Made by a program: the position numbers and the translations under genes
In this document: in pieces, positions 26,851 through 35,501 of the stretch
Position numbering within the stretch: the stretch's first letter is position 1
Layout of the letters: the number at the start of each line of letters is the position of its first letter
DNA from: Bacillus sp. V5-8f
GTDB lineage: Bacteria; Bacillota; Bacilli; Bacillales; DSM-1321
Reading direction: 5' to 3'
Length of the DNA: 64,000 bases
Assembly: GCF_002863565.1 (NCBI RefSeq)
Contig: NZ_PGUW01000001.1
Coordinates: 1 to 64,000 of the forward strand
The notes under the pieces: generated by a model
Seen by the model: only the letters and a program-made list of their open reading frames with translations
Told to the model about the DNA's origin: nothing
Database searches by the model: none

Positions 26851-26877
26851 GGAACCAGACAAAAATTGTCTGGCTCC
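26851..26877 (-). other. Hairpin between the dehydrogenase and glycosyltransferase genes
   Basis: GGAACCAGACAA and TTGTCTGGCTCC form an almost perfect 12-bp stem with a 3-base loop. It is not followed by a T-run in the direction of transcription, so it is more likely an mRNA processing or stability element than a terminator. Confidence 0.5.
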
Positions 26878-26885
26878 ATTAATTA

Positions 26886-28223
26886 TTAAAGTCTGATGTA
26901 TTTCTTTGCTTTGTCCTTGTGATCCTTAAGGGCATTTCTTGTATCAAAAATAACCTTTGATTTTCTGGCAATCATGTCATAGTCATAGTTGCTGTGATCA
27001 GTGGTGATTAAGACAAGGTCTGCCTCTTCCAATGACTTTTCATCATATGGAACTGTTTTAACCATTTCGCCGTTCAATTTAAATTGTTCCACATATGGGT
27101 CAGCAACAGTCCAATCTGCACCTGCTTTTTCAAGGGCATCGACAATCAATAATGCTGGGGACTCACGCATGTCATCGATATCTTTCTTATAAGCAATACC
27201 TAAAACGAGAACCTTAGCGCCGTTTAGAGCTTTCTTCTCTTCGTTTAGGACCTTCATTGCTCTGTCCACAACAAACTCAGGCATAGCGTTATTGATCTCG
27301 CCCGCTAATTCAATCAGTCTTGTATGATAGTTGTACTCTCTTGCTTTCCATGTTAAGTAGAAAGGATCGATTGGAATACAGTGTCCTCCAAGACCAGGGC
27401 CTGGATAAAACGGCATGAATCCATAAGGCTTGGTAGCAGCCGCATCGATTACTTCCCACACGTCAATGCCCATTCTATCACATAAAATGGCCATTTCGTT
27501 TGCAAGCGCAATATTAATGTGGCGGAATGTATTTTCAAGGATTTTTTCCATTTCGGCTACTGCAGGGCTTGATACCTGGTGTACATCACCTTCAAGAACA
27601 CTCTTATAAAGAGAAGCCGCAATATCCGTACATGCAGGTGTAATACCGCCGACTACCTTTGGTGTGTTCTTTGTATTGTAATGCTTGTTACCTGGGTCCA
27701 CACGTTCCGGTGAGTAAGCAAGGAAGAAGTCGGTTCCCACTTTTAAGCCAGTGCTCTCAAGGATAGGCTTTAACACTTCTTCTGTTGTTCCAGGATAGGT
27801 TGTACTTTCTAAAACAATCAGCATTCCCGGATGCATGTTTTTCGCAATCTCTTTTCCTGAGCTTTCCACATAAGAGGTATCAGGCTGCTGGTATGTGTCA
27901 AGCGGTGTTGGCACACAAATTGCTACTGCATCAACATCTTTAATTAGTGAATAGTCCGTTGTTGCTTTAAATTGGCCAGATTCAGTAATTTCCTTTAATT
28001 CTGCATCCACAACGTCACCAATATAGTTGATCCCTTGGTTTACTTGGTCTACGCGACTTTGTTGAACATCGAAGCCGATTACTTTGTATCCAGCTTTCGC
28101 CTTTTCAACTGCAAGCGGCAGGCCAACGTATCCAAGGCCTACAACCCCAATCGTTGCATTTCTATCTTCAATTTTATTCAATAAATCTTTTGCTGTTTGA
28201 TTTAGTTCGGTATTTGTCGTCAT
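26886..28223 (-). CDS. UDP-N-acetylglucosamine 6-dehydrogenase, WbpA-like
   Basis: A 445-residue nucleotide-sugar dehydrogenase. The Rossmann motif is GVVGLGYVGLPLA near residues 26-38. The central helix ENTFRHINIALANEM follows, and the catalytic cysteine is Cys282 in GLGGHCIPIDPFYLTW. The C-terminal domain ends with ITTDHSNYDYDMIARKSKVI. It oxidises C6 of a UDP-N-acetylhexosamine to the uronate. The form lacking a ManNAc-specific 2-epimerase neighbour and the WlbA/WlbC/WlbB partners favour UDP-GlcNAc as substrate, i.e. the first step to UDP-GlcNAc(3NAc)A. Confidence 0.88.
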   Translation of the reverse strand: MTTNTELNQTAKDLLNKIEDRNATIGVVGLGYVGLPLAVEKAKAGYKVIGFDVQQSRVDQVNQGINYIGDVVDAELKEITESGQFKATTDYSLIKDVDAVAICVPTPLDTYQQPDTSYVESSGKEIAKNMHPGMLIVLESTTYPGTTEEVLKPILESTGLKVGTDFFLAYSPERVDPGNKHYNTKNTPKVVGGITPACTDIAASLYKSVLEGDVHQVSSPAVAEMEKILENTFRHINIALANEMAILCDRMGIDVWEVIDAAATKPYGFMPFYPGPGLGGHCIPIDPFYLTWKAREYNYHTRLIELAGEINNAMPEFVVDRAMKVLNEEKKALNGAKVLVLGIAYKKDIDDMRESPALLIVDALEKAGADWTVADPYVEQFKLNGEMVKTVPYDEKSLEEADLVLITTDHSNYDYDMIARKSKVIFDTRNALKDHKDKAKKYIRL

Positions 28224-28253
28224 CAGGTTATCCTCTTTTCTCCTAATTCTTTC

Positions 28254-29270
28254 TTAACCTAGTACTACAGGTTTTCGAGATGCTGCGGATTCATACAGGG
28301 AAATAACAAGCTGAAGAGCTCTTTTTCCGTCTTCACCAGTTACAACCGGTTCTCTATTATTTTTAATGGCAAGTACCATATCTTCCATGATGGCTTGATG
28401 TCCCGGCTTTCCAAATGGATCAGCCTTAATCTCGGCCTTCAATGCTTCTACATCTTCTTCTGAAAGACCTTCCATGACAAGGTGCTCTATAAAGTTAGCA
28501 TTCTGTCCGCCAATCTTGATCGTACCATGTTCGCCAAAAATGCTGATGGATTCCTCAAAGTTTTTGGGATAGATGGTTACGGCAGCTTCAATGACACCTA
28601 ATGCTCCATTTTTGAAGCGGACAACACCAGTTGACACGTCCTCTGCTTCAATATCGCGAAGCCGTGTAGCGTCCATGCTGTATACCTCTTCAATATCACC
28701 CATTAACCATACAAGCAAATCAAGATTATGAATAGCCTGATTCATAAGAACGCCGCCATCAAGTGACTTTGTGCCTCTCCATGGCGCTTGTTCATAATAC
28801 GCCTGATTTCTGTTCCAGCGTACAGTTGCATTGGCATGGCTTAACTTACCAAACCGGCCTTCTTTCATCAAATTCTTCAATTTAATGAGGGCAGGGCGGA
28901 AACGGTTCGGGTGCACCACCGCTAATTTTACACCATTTTCGTTACATGCGTTAATAATTCTATCTGTATCTTCAATGGTAAGAGCAATTGGTTTTTCGAC
29001 CACAATATGCTTTTTCGCTTCTGCAGCCTGTACGGCAATATTGGCATGATATCCGCTTGGTGTACAAATGTTAATGACATCTACGTCCGGGCTCTGTAAA
29101 AGCTCCTCAAGGCTCGTATATCCTTTAATATTATATTCTTCCACAAAAGGCTTCATCTTATCTTCCACAGTGTCACATACGGCCACTAATGAAGCACCCT
29201 CACTATTAGTAATTGCTTCTGCGTGCTTCTTGGCAATATGCCCACACCCAACGATCGCAAAACGAATCAT
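28254..29270 (-). CDS. Gfo/Idh/MocA oxidoreductase, WlbA/WbpB-like
   Basis: A 338-residue NAD-dependent enzyme. The N-terminal Rossmann fold begins IRFAIVGCGHIAKKHAE, and the EKP motif is VVEKPIALT. The C-terminal alpha/beta domain includes GGVLMNQAIHNLDLLVWLMG, whose His-containing helix lies at the active site in the family. WlbA/WbpB oxidises C3 of UDP-GlcNAcA to the keto form used by the aminotransferase. ATG 29270 is chosen because AAAGGTG lies 7 bases upstream; the ATG seven codons earlier has no site. Confidence 0.87.
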   Translation of the reverse strand: MIRFAIVGCGHIAKKHAEAITNSEGASLVAVCDTVEDKMKPFVEEYNIKGYTSLEELLQSPDVDVINICTPSGYHANIAVQAAEAKKHIVVEKPIALTIEDTDRIINACNENGVKLAVVHPNRFRPALIKLKNLMKEGRFGKLSHANATVRWNRNQAYYEQAPWRGTKSLDGGVLMNQAIHNLDLLVWLMGDIEEVYSMDATRLRDIEAEDVSTGVVRFKNGALGVIEAAVTIYPKNFEESISIFGEHGTIKIGGQNANFIEHLVMEGLSEEDVEALKAEIKADPFGKPGHQAIMEDMVLAIKNNREPVVTGEDGKRALQLVISLYESAASRKPVVLG

Positions 29271-29357
29271 TTCTTTCACCTTTGCTTTCATAGTTTGTCT
29301 TTTTGAATACAGGATTATCTTACACGAAATTTAATATAAGTTAATAATGTAAATATT

Positions 29358-30293
29358 TCATTCCTGTGAAGGAGTCAGGCTTTTGATGTCCATGAAGGCA
29401 TCAAATGTCTTTTGAAGACCTTCATCAAATGAATACTGAGGGCTCCAGCCCAAACTGTTTGTAATCCGGCTATTGTCGAGACAGCTGCGGTAAATATCTC
29501 CCTGACGCGGTTCAGCATACTCTTTGGGAATGGAGCCTTTCGATAGCTTTGTAAGCACTTCGACTAATTCATTTACTGAAGTTTCGGTATTCGTGCTGAC
29601 ATTATAGACCCCCGACGGACCTTTTATTGCAGCTAGATGGGCATTCGCTATGTCCTCTACGTAGATGAAATCCCTTGTTTGTCCTCCATCTCCAAAAATC
29701 TGCAATGTCTGGTTTTCCAACAGTTTATCAATGAAGATTTTAATAACGCCCCCCTCACCGTCCTTCGACTGCTTAGGTCCAAAAACGTTAGCATAACGGA
29801 GGATTGTGGCTTCGATGCCATATTGCCTGCATAGCAGGTCGACATAGTGCTCCCCAGTCATTTTAGATAACCCGTATGGCGAAGTCGGTGCTAAAGCTTC
29901 TGTTTCCTTTAAAGGACAGGCGGGATTATCGCCATAAACCGCTGCAGATGAAGCAAGAATAAACTTCTTCACCTTTAAGCGGTTGGCAAGCTGAAGCATT
30001 TTCACTGTTCCCTCGATATTTTCGCTTGCATCGTACACCGGATCGTTCAGTGAGTCAGGAACACTTGTCTGCGCAGCGAGATGGATCACCGCATCGATTT
30101 CAGACTCCTTCAAATCATCATATAACCGTTCATCTCTGATATCCTTCTCAATTAAATGATCTCCGGCTTCTATATTGCTTCTATCTCCAGTTATAAAGTT
30201 ATCAACTAGAATAACGTTATAACCAGCCTGTTTTAAAACATTTTTCGTAAACGTTCCAATGAAGCCGGCTCCACCGGTAATTAATATTGACAT
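29358..30293 (-). CDS. NAD-dependent nucleotide-sugar epimerase (GalE/WbpP-like)
   Basis: A 311-residue extended SDR with ITGGAGFIG at the N-terminus, HLAAQTSVPDSL, Ser116 in SSAAVYG and the catalytic pair Tyr140/Lys144 (YGLSKMTGE). The most likely reaction is C4 epimerisation of UDP-GlcNAc/GalNAc or UDP-Glc/Gal. The ribosome binding site GAGGTG decides the start: it is 7 bases from ATG 30293 but touches the ATG two codons upstream. It provides another sugar for the repeat unit. Exact specificity cannot be read from the sequence. Confidence 0.85.
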   Translation of the reverse strand: MSILITGGAGFIGTFTKNVLKQAGYNVILVDNFITGDRSNIEAGDHLIEKDIRDERLYDDLKESEIDAVIHLAAQTSVPDSLNDPVYDASENIEGTVKMLQLANRLKVKKFILASSAAVYGDNPACPLKETEALAPTSPYGLSKMTGEHYVDLLCRQYGIEATILRYANVFGPKQSKDGEGGVIKIFIDKLLENQTLQIFGDGGQTRDFIYVEDIANAHLAAIKGPSGVYNVSTNTETSVNELVEVLTKLSKGSIPKEYAEPRQGDIYRSCLDNSRITNSLGWSPQYSFDEGLQKTFDAFMDIKSLTPSQE

Positions 30294-30319
30294 CCTCATT
30301 CACCTCGGCTGCAGTTTAT

Positions 30320-31648
30320 TTACGCGGGTTTTCTTCTTATCTTCTTAGCTAAGTCCATTACCATTCTAATATCCGAGCCTTTAATAATCAAAAATTGTTG
30401 CGCCGGCTGCCGGGTAACCTTCTTAAAGATCAATACTTTAATCATAAAGCTGATGATGTAAGTCACAGAAGTTGCAACTGCCGCGCCTTGTACTCCATAA
30501 GCGGGAATCAGCATTAGATTTAAAATAGCCGTTAAAGCTACATTGACGAAAGATACGTACATATTTAACTCAGGCCGTCCCCTGCCGGCTAAGTCATTGG
30601 ATAGAATCTTTTCAACAGCCAGAACGGTCAAGCCAGGCAAGAGCAGTCTCAAAACATCGGCACTGGCACTAAATTCAGGATCGACAAGATAAAATATCAA
30701 ATCTGCCAGGAAGTAGATTCCAAGACTGAGACACACGACAAAAGCCATGATGAATCTGCTAAGAAGCGCCGTTACCCGGTTGCGGTCCTCTTCCACATTT
30801 GAGGAGGCGATCCGCGGCAGGAGTACCTGGGAGAACGACTGGGAAAAAACTGAAATTTTCTCCCCGAGGTTAACGGCAACGGCATATATCCCGACAGCGG
30901 CGGGACTTAGGAAGAAACCTAACAGCAAAACCCCAAGGCGATAATTCAAAAACGTCATCATGTTGCTAATATGGGATTTCAATCCGTATGAAAACGACTG
31001 CTTAATATATCGCCACGAAAAATGCCGCATCGAGAAATCCAGCTGGTAGACTTTAAACAGCATGACGATACTATAGAGCACGGAAAGAAAATACCCGATA
31101 ACAAATGAAAGGATGGCCCCCTCGAGTCCCTGGTGAAACACAAACAACAAAAGAATGAGGGAAAACAACGTACCAAACTGCTGTATAACGAGTACCGTGT
31201 TATACAATTTGAAGTTCTGAATCCCCTGAAAGATCGTCTGTAAAAAAATCATGAGAAACATAAAGGGCAGCGCACAAAGACTCAGATACAGAAGACCGGA
31301 TTCCACATGTTCGAATTTTGAATCTCCCAGAATGAGAATCACAGCAATTCCGATCAGGACACTAATAAAGGCCAGGACCACTGCTGTAACAATATTTGTA
31401 ACGAATGCCTCTTTGAGGTTAATTTCCTTCCTGCTGACAAAATAGATGGTTGATGTGTTCAAGCCTAAATTAAGAAAAGTCATCAGCATTAATGGCAGAT
31501 AAGTGATTAATGTATAGTAGCCCTGCCCCTCCTGGCCAAGGCCTCGGGCCAGGACAACAATAAGGACAAGACCAATAACAATGCTTACAACCTGCCTTGT
31601 TAATGTCATGATACTGTTCGATAAAAAAGAATTCTTTTTTTCAGCCAT
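30320..31648 (-). CDS. Polysaccharide flippase, Wzx/RfbX (MATE-like) family
   Basis: A 442-residue integral membrane protein with about 12 to 14 hydrophobic segments and typical Wzx features: a short N-terminal soluble stretch, LARGLGQEGQGYYTLITYLP near residue 35, and LAGRGRPELNMYVSFVNVAL in the second half. It would flip undecaprenyl-linked repeat units outward for the Wzy-like polymerase. It is encoded between a glycosyltransferase (14-base gap) and the epimerase. Confidence 0.92.
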   Translation of the reverse strand: MAEKKNSFLSNSIMTLTRQVVSIVIGLVLIVVLARGLGQEGQGYYTLITYLPLMLMTFLNLGLNTSTIYFVSRKEINLKEAFVTNIVTAVVLAFISVLIGIAVILILGDSKFEHVESGLLYLSLCALPFMFLMIFLQTIFQGIQNFKLYNTVLVIQQFGTLFSLILLLFVFHQGLEGAILSFVIGYFLSVLYSIVMLFKVYQLDFSMRHFSWRYIKQSFSYGLKSHISNMMTFLNYRLGVLLLGFFLSPAAVGIYAVAVNLGEKISVFSQSFSQVLLPRIASSNVEEDRNRVTALLSRFIMAFVVCLSLGIYFLADLIFYLVDPEFSASADVLRLLLPGLTVLAVEKILSNDLAGRGRPELNMYVSFVNVALTAILNLMLIPAYGVQGAAVATSVTYIISFMIKVLIFKKVTRQPAQQFLIIKGSDIRMVMDLAKKIRRKPA

Positions 31649-31662
31649 TATCGAAAAAACCT

Positions 31663-32895
31663 CTAATCTTTTAGCAATGTTGCAAACTTGGTATAATTTT
31701 TGTCCGCGTTATAAGAGTCATCCCATGTCGTATAGGCTCCTTTTCCTTTGGCTGCTTTTTCGCCTATCGACATGTTATAAAAACTAGTGAGCTCTGTGGC
31801 AATATCCAGCGGCTCGATATCCTTGTTTAAAAGTTTGCCATTCTCCGCATTCACAAGCTCGGAAGTGCCGCCAACATCTGTGGCCAACACTGGAATCCCA
31901 AAGCTGAATGCTTCCATAATGGTAACCGGGATCCCTTCACTCTCACTGACATTTACAAAAAGATCATAGTCATTCGAGCGATATTGTTCCATGATTTGAT
32001 CATTTGTTTTATTTCCAAGCATATTCACCTTAATTTGTTCCGGCAGGGTTTTTACAATGCTTTCAATCCGCCCACGTTCCGGTCCATCCCCGATATGAGT
32101 CCATTCGACAGGGAAATGGCAATGCTTTAATGCTTCAGCTAATAAATGAATCCTTTTAACGGGCTTTAAATAGGAACAGCTTACAACCCTAAGCGCATCT
32201 GATTGTTTCTTCCAATTAATCTGTTCAAAGTCGACTTTACGTTTGGTCCCAAGCCTTTGGACCGAGAGTTTGTTTTCTGTACCCGGGTGTTTGTTAGCGA
32301 GATACCTCAAACCGTTTTCCGAGATGGGGTAGGTTTTATCCAAAATGGAGAGTACCTTACCCTGAAACGGAATATACGCAGGCTTGTGACGTTCCGCATA
32401 CAAATCTCCTCCATGAACCCTGGAAACCACTCTGGTTATTTTCCCTTCTTCTTTCAGCATCGCAAGAGCTAGTGCTGATGGGGTTAGCCAGTACGAATAA
32501 TACATCATGTCCCCGTTCGTGCTGATAAAGTTTTTGAGTTTGTTCTTTATCTCACAAGCATGAGCCAGCCAGTTTAACATCACTAGATTCGCCTTTATCC
32601 CGTACTGCACGGAATGGATTAGCTCCCCGGAAAACCATTTCATATGACCCGGATGCTTCACCACTTCCATAACTCTGGATACAGAGGACCGTTTTCCGCT
32701 CTCAAACAAGCGAACAACCTCCACATTTCCAGGGATGTCCCTGTGGTCTGATGAGTCATAGCGAACGGACTGGTTAGTGGGAATCAAAAAAATCTTCTCA
32801 TAATGACTCGCCAGCACTTGCAATTCGGCGGTCAAAAATTCCTCGCCAGGAAGATATGGATATCTATTTGTCAGAATAACAAGAGATGAATTCAT
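31663..32895 (-). CDS. Glycosyltransferase family 4
   Basis: A 410-residue GT-B enzyme. The N-terminus (SSLVILTNRYPYLPGEEFLT) and SRVHGGDLYAERHKP fit transferases that act on surface polymers. The donor half has SCSYLKPVKRIHLLAEAL, WTHIGDGPERGRIE and SESEGIPVTIMEAFSFGIPV (E-x7-E). AAGGAG precedes ATG 32895. It is the first gene after tagO, separated by a terminator, and probably adds the second sugar to the lipid-linked primer; this is inferred only from position. Confidence 0.88.
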   Translation of the reverse strand: MNSSLVILTNRYPYLPGEEFLTAELQVLASHYEKIFLIPTNQSVRYDSSDHRDIPGNVEVVRLFESGKRSSVSRVMEVVKHPGHMKWFSGELIHSVQYGIKANLVMLNWLAHACEIKNKLKNFISTNGDMMYYSYWLTPSALALAMLKEEGKITRVVSRVHGGDLYAERHKPAYIPFQGKVLSILDKTYPISENGLRYLANKHPGTENKLSVQRLGTKRKVDFEQINWKKQSDALRVVSCSYLKPVKRIHLLAEALKHCHFPVEWTHIGDGPERGRIESIVKTLPEQIKVNMLGNKTNDQIMEQYRSNDYDLFVNVSESEGIPVTIMEAFSFGIPVLATDVGGTSELVNAENGKLLNKDIEPLDIATELTSFYNMSIGEKAAKGKGAYTTWDDSYNADKNYTKFATLLKD

Positions 32896-32931
32896 AATAA
32901 CTCCTTATCGTTACGTCCAAAGTATGGGGTG

Positions 32932-32966
32932 AAATAAAAAAAACCATAGGTGTGATTTACCTACGG
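32932..32966 (-). terminator. Terminator or attenuator directly after tagO
   Basis: Minus strand CCGTAGGT-AAATCAC-ACCTATGG followed by TTTTTTTT forms an 8-bp stem (one G-U pair) that begins 1 base after the tagO stop. The next gene starts only about 40 bases beyond the T-run. Confidence 0.82.
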
Positions 32967-32967
32967 C

Positions 32968-34029
32968 TCAATTGTTTCTTCCTCCAAATTTCTTATACAC
33001 GTTGAGGAATGGTTTGTGCTTTTCGCTGACCAATCCAATTATTTCAGCTATTAAAGATAAGACGAGGAGCAAGCCGATGACAATAAATATCGAACCCCAC
33101 AATGTCGCTTGGGAGAAGAAAATCCCGCACGCACTGAATATTATTCCTAAAGCATATATAATTAATACGGTTGATCGGTGAGAAAAGCCAAGAGCCATGA
33201 TTCTGTGATGCAGATGGGATTTATCCGGTGCCGAGATAGGCTTCTTATTCACAATTCTTCTTATAATGGCAAAGGTTGTATCAAACACTGGGACACCGAG
33301 TATAATAATAGGGACAACAAAGCTGAATAAAGTAACACTTTTGTATAGCCCTAATAATGATAGAATCGAAATGATATAACCTAGAAACAGTGATCCTGTA
33401 TCCCCCATGAAGATCTTTGCCGGGTGAAAGTTATAGAACAAAAATCCAAGTGTACTCGCTAATACGATAACAGCTATAGTAAAGATAAGAAAATTCCCAT
33501 TCATCGCTGCCATAAAAGCAATTGTTGCTATACATATAGAAGAAACGCCTGCTGCAAGGCCATCCAAGCCGTCAATCAAGTTAATGGAGTTCGTGATCCC
33601 TACAATCCAGAAGATGGTAAGCGGAATGGATAACCACCCAACATCAATTCTGTCCACGAACGGGATGGTGATAAAATCAATCGTTAACCCGGATTGAACG
33701 ATCAGGGCTGCAACCAATATCTGTCCGCCTAATTTCACCTTAGCGGATAGTTCATACTTATCATCCAATACACCAATTAGAACAATTAAAATTCCGCCGA
33801 GGGTAATGGAATATATATGTTCATTATATAAGCCTGAAATTACATAACCTACGGCAACACCTATGAAGATGGCCAAACCGCCAAGTCTAGGCATTAGCTT
33901 TGTATGAACTTTTCTGGAATTAGGTTTATCCGTTGCCCCAATTTTGACAGCAAACTTCATTACAAGCGGAGTGACAAGAAGGACAGTAACAAAAGAGACA
34001 AAAACGGCAATCCATAAGTTGATCTCCAT
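32968..34029 (-). CDS. tagO: Undecaprenyl-phosphate GlcNAc-1-phosphate transferase, TagO/WecA family
   Basis: A 353-residue membrane enzyme with about ten to eleven membrane segments. Family motifs are visible: DKPNSRKVHTKLMPRLGG near residue 35, DDKYELSAKVKLGGQI, NLIDGLDGLAAG, NFHPAKIFMGDTGSLFLG and the C-terminal His-rich loop (SHLHHRIMALGFSHR). It starts synthesis of wall polymers by making undecaprenyl-PP-GlcNAc. ATG 34029 follows AAGGAG; a longer frame adds 11 residues without a site. It heads the polysaccharide cluster. Confidence 0.95.
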   Translation of the reverse strand: MEINLWIAVFVSFVTVLLVTPLVMKFAVKIGATDKPNSRKVHTKLMPRLGGLAIFIGVAVGYVISGLYNEHIYSITLGGILIVLIGVLDDKYELSAKVKLGGQILVAALIVQSGLTIDFITIPFVDRIDVGWLSIPLTIFWIVGITNSINLIDGLDGLAAGVSSICIATIAFMAAMNGNFLIFTIAVIVLASTLGFLFYNFHPAKIFMGDTGSLFLGYIISILSLLGLYKSVTLFSFVVPIIILGVPVFDTTFAIIRRIVNKKPISAPDKSHLHHRIMALGFSHRSTVLIIYALGIIFSACGIFFSQATLWGSIFIVIGLLLVLSLIAEIIGLVSEKHKPFLNVYKKFGGRNN

Positions 34030-34069
34030 ACTTAGCTCCTTAATAAATGTGATAAAATTCATCTCGTTT

Positions 34070-34097
34070 AGTGTAACACAAAACCAACAACATTCAA
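34070..34097 (-). promoter_or_regulatory. Possible sigma-A promoter of tagO
   Basis: Minus strand TTGAAT (34092-34097), a 16-base spacer and TACACT (34070-34075), about 40 bases upstream of the tagO start. Each box matches four of six consensus positions. The rest of the 378-base gap to galU (34098-34372) shows no gene or further clear signal. Confidence 0.45.
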
Positions 34098-34372
34098 CAA
34101 AAAATTATTGTTTCGATTGTGTAACGATTGCGTTAACTACTGGTAACACAGCATTTTGTTGATTCCTTCGCAGGAACTTTTTTACATCTTTCATCAAATT
34201 TCCACATATTCCACCTATACTAGAAAATAACGCCCTAAATTCTTATCCCTCTTTCCCCGAATAAATCAAATCACAAAGAGCCATCCTATTTATAGTTAAC
34301 CCGACGGTGTTGCGTCGCAATGCACAGCTTGTACCAAAACAAATAGTACCCTTTATGTACAGAAGCAAAACA

Positions 34373-34397
34373 TTAAAAAAGGCTGCGTAACGCAGCC
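34373..34397 (-). terminator. Terminator after galU
   Basis: Minus strand GGCTGCG-TTA-CGCAGCC followed by TTTTTTAATG is a 7-bp GC-rich stem just after the galU stop. Confidence 0.88.
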
Positions 34398-34407
34398 GAC
34401 ATACCCT

Positions 34408-35295
34408 TTATGTCAGTGGGATCGCCCCTTTACGGATAAGATCTTGAAGGTAATGAACCAATTGTGGCTTTAAGTCATCACGTTTTAAAGCCAATTCAAT
34501 GGTAGTTTTAATAAAGCCGAATTTTTCCCCGACATCGTATCTGGTACCTTCAAAATGGTAGGCAAAGACTTTTTGGGTTTTGTTTAATGTTTCAATGGCG
34601 TCCGTTAATTGAATTTCTCCACCCGAGCCGGTCCCCTGTTTTTCCAGAACACTAAAGATTTCAGGTGTAAGAATATAACGGCCCATAATCGCAACATTGG
34701 AAGGGGCGTCCTGTACAGCTGGTTTTTCAACAAAGGCTCTCACCTCATAGCTCCGACCCCGCTGTGTTAGCGGATCAATAATCCCATAACGGTTCGTTTC
34801 ATCCTTAGGTACCTTTTGAACACCAATAACGGAAGAGCCCACCTCTTCATAAAAATCTATTAACTGCTTCAAGCATGGTGTATCCGCCTGCACAATATCA
34901 TCGCCCAAAAGCACAGCGAACGGTTCATCCCCAATAAATTTGCGCGCACACCAAATCGCATGGCCCAATCCTTTTGGCTCTTTTTGGCGAATGTAATGAA
35001 TATCAACCATATTTGTGGAATGTCTGACTTCTTCTAATAGTGTTGTCTTCCCTTTCTTCTCCAAGTTTATTTCCAACTCTAGAGCGACATCGAAATGATC
35101 CTCAATCGCTCTTTTCCCTTTCCCAGTCACGATAATAATATCCTCAATCCCGGATAGAATAGCTTCTTCCACTATGTATTGAATGGTTGGCGTGTCAACA
35201 ATTGGCAGCATTTCTTTGGGCATCGCTTTCGTAGCGGGTAAAAACCTGGTTCCCAGCCCTGCTGCCGGAATAATGGCTTTTTTGATTTTTCGCAT
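34408..35295 (-). CDS. galU: UTP-glucose-1-phosphate uridylyltransferase
   Basis: A 295-residue enzyme making UDP-glucose. The signature [19 protein letters not shown] is at about 13-31, with the family motifs [10 protein letters not shown] and AFVEKP and the C-terminal [16 protein letters not shown]. It corresponds to GtaB of Bacillus, which supplies UDP-glucose for teichoic acid glucosylation, lipid anchors and exopolysaccharide. It is monocistronic here, with its own terminator, and borders the polysaccharide cluster that may use its product. Confidence 0.96.
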   Translation of the reverse strand: MRKIKKAIIPAAGLGTRFLPATKAMPKEMLPIVDTPTIQYIVEEAILSGIEDIIIVTGKGKRAIEDHFDVALELEINLEKKGKTTLLEEVRHSTNMVDIHYIRQKEPKGLGHAIWCARKFIGDEPFAVLLGDDIVQADTPCLKQLIDFYEEVGSSVIGVQKVPKDETNRYGIIDPLTQRGRSYEVRAFVEKPAVQDAPSNVAIMGRYILTPEIFSVLEKQGTGSGGEIQLTDAIETLNKTQKVFAYHFEGTRYDVGEKFGFIKTTIELALKRDDLKPQLVHYLQDLIRKGAIPLT

Positions 35296-35471
35296 TCATT
35301 TCACCCCTGCCAACGATGTCATTAAAAAATATATATTTTAAGAAGAGGAGATTTATAACCCTATAACTGCCCAAAGATGTTTAAGAAATCCTATTGCGGG
35401 GAATATGTATGGTTAAATTACAAATAATTATCATTCTTTTCTAGCCATATCGGTTTGCGGAGTTACCAGAA

Positions 35472-35497
35472 AAATAAAACCCGGCAATAGCCGGGTT
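35472..35497 (-). terminator. Terminator after the amidase gene
   Basis: Minus strand AACCCGGC-TATT-GCCGGGTT followed by TTATTTTTC is a perfect 8-bp stem. Confidence 0.87.
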
Positions 35498-35501
35498 CAT
35501 T

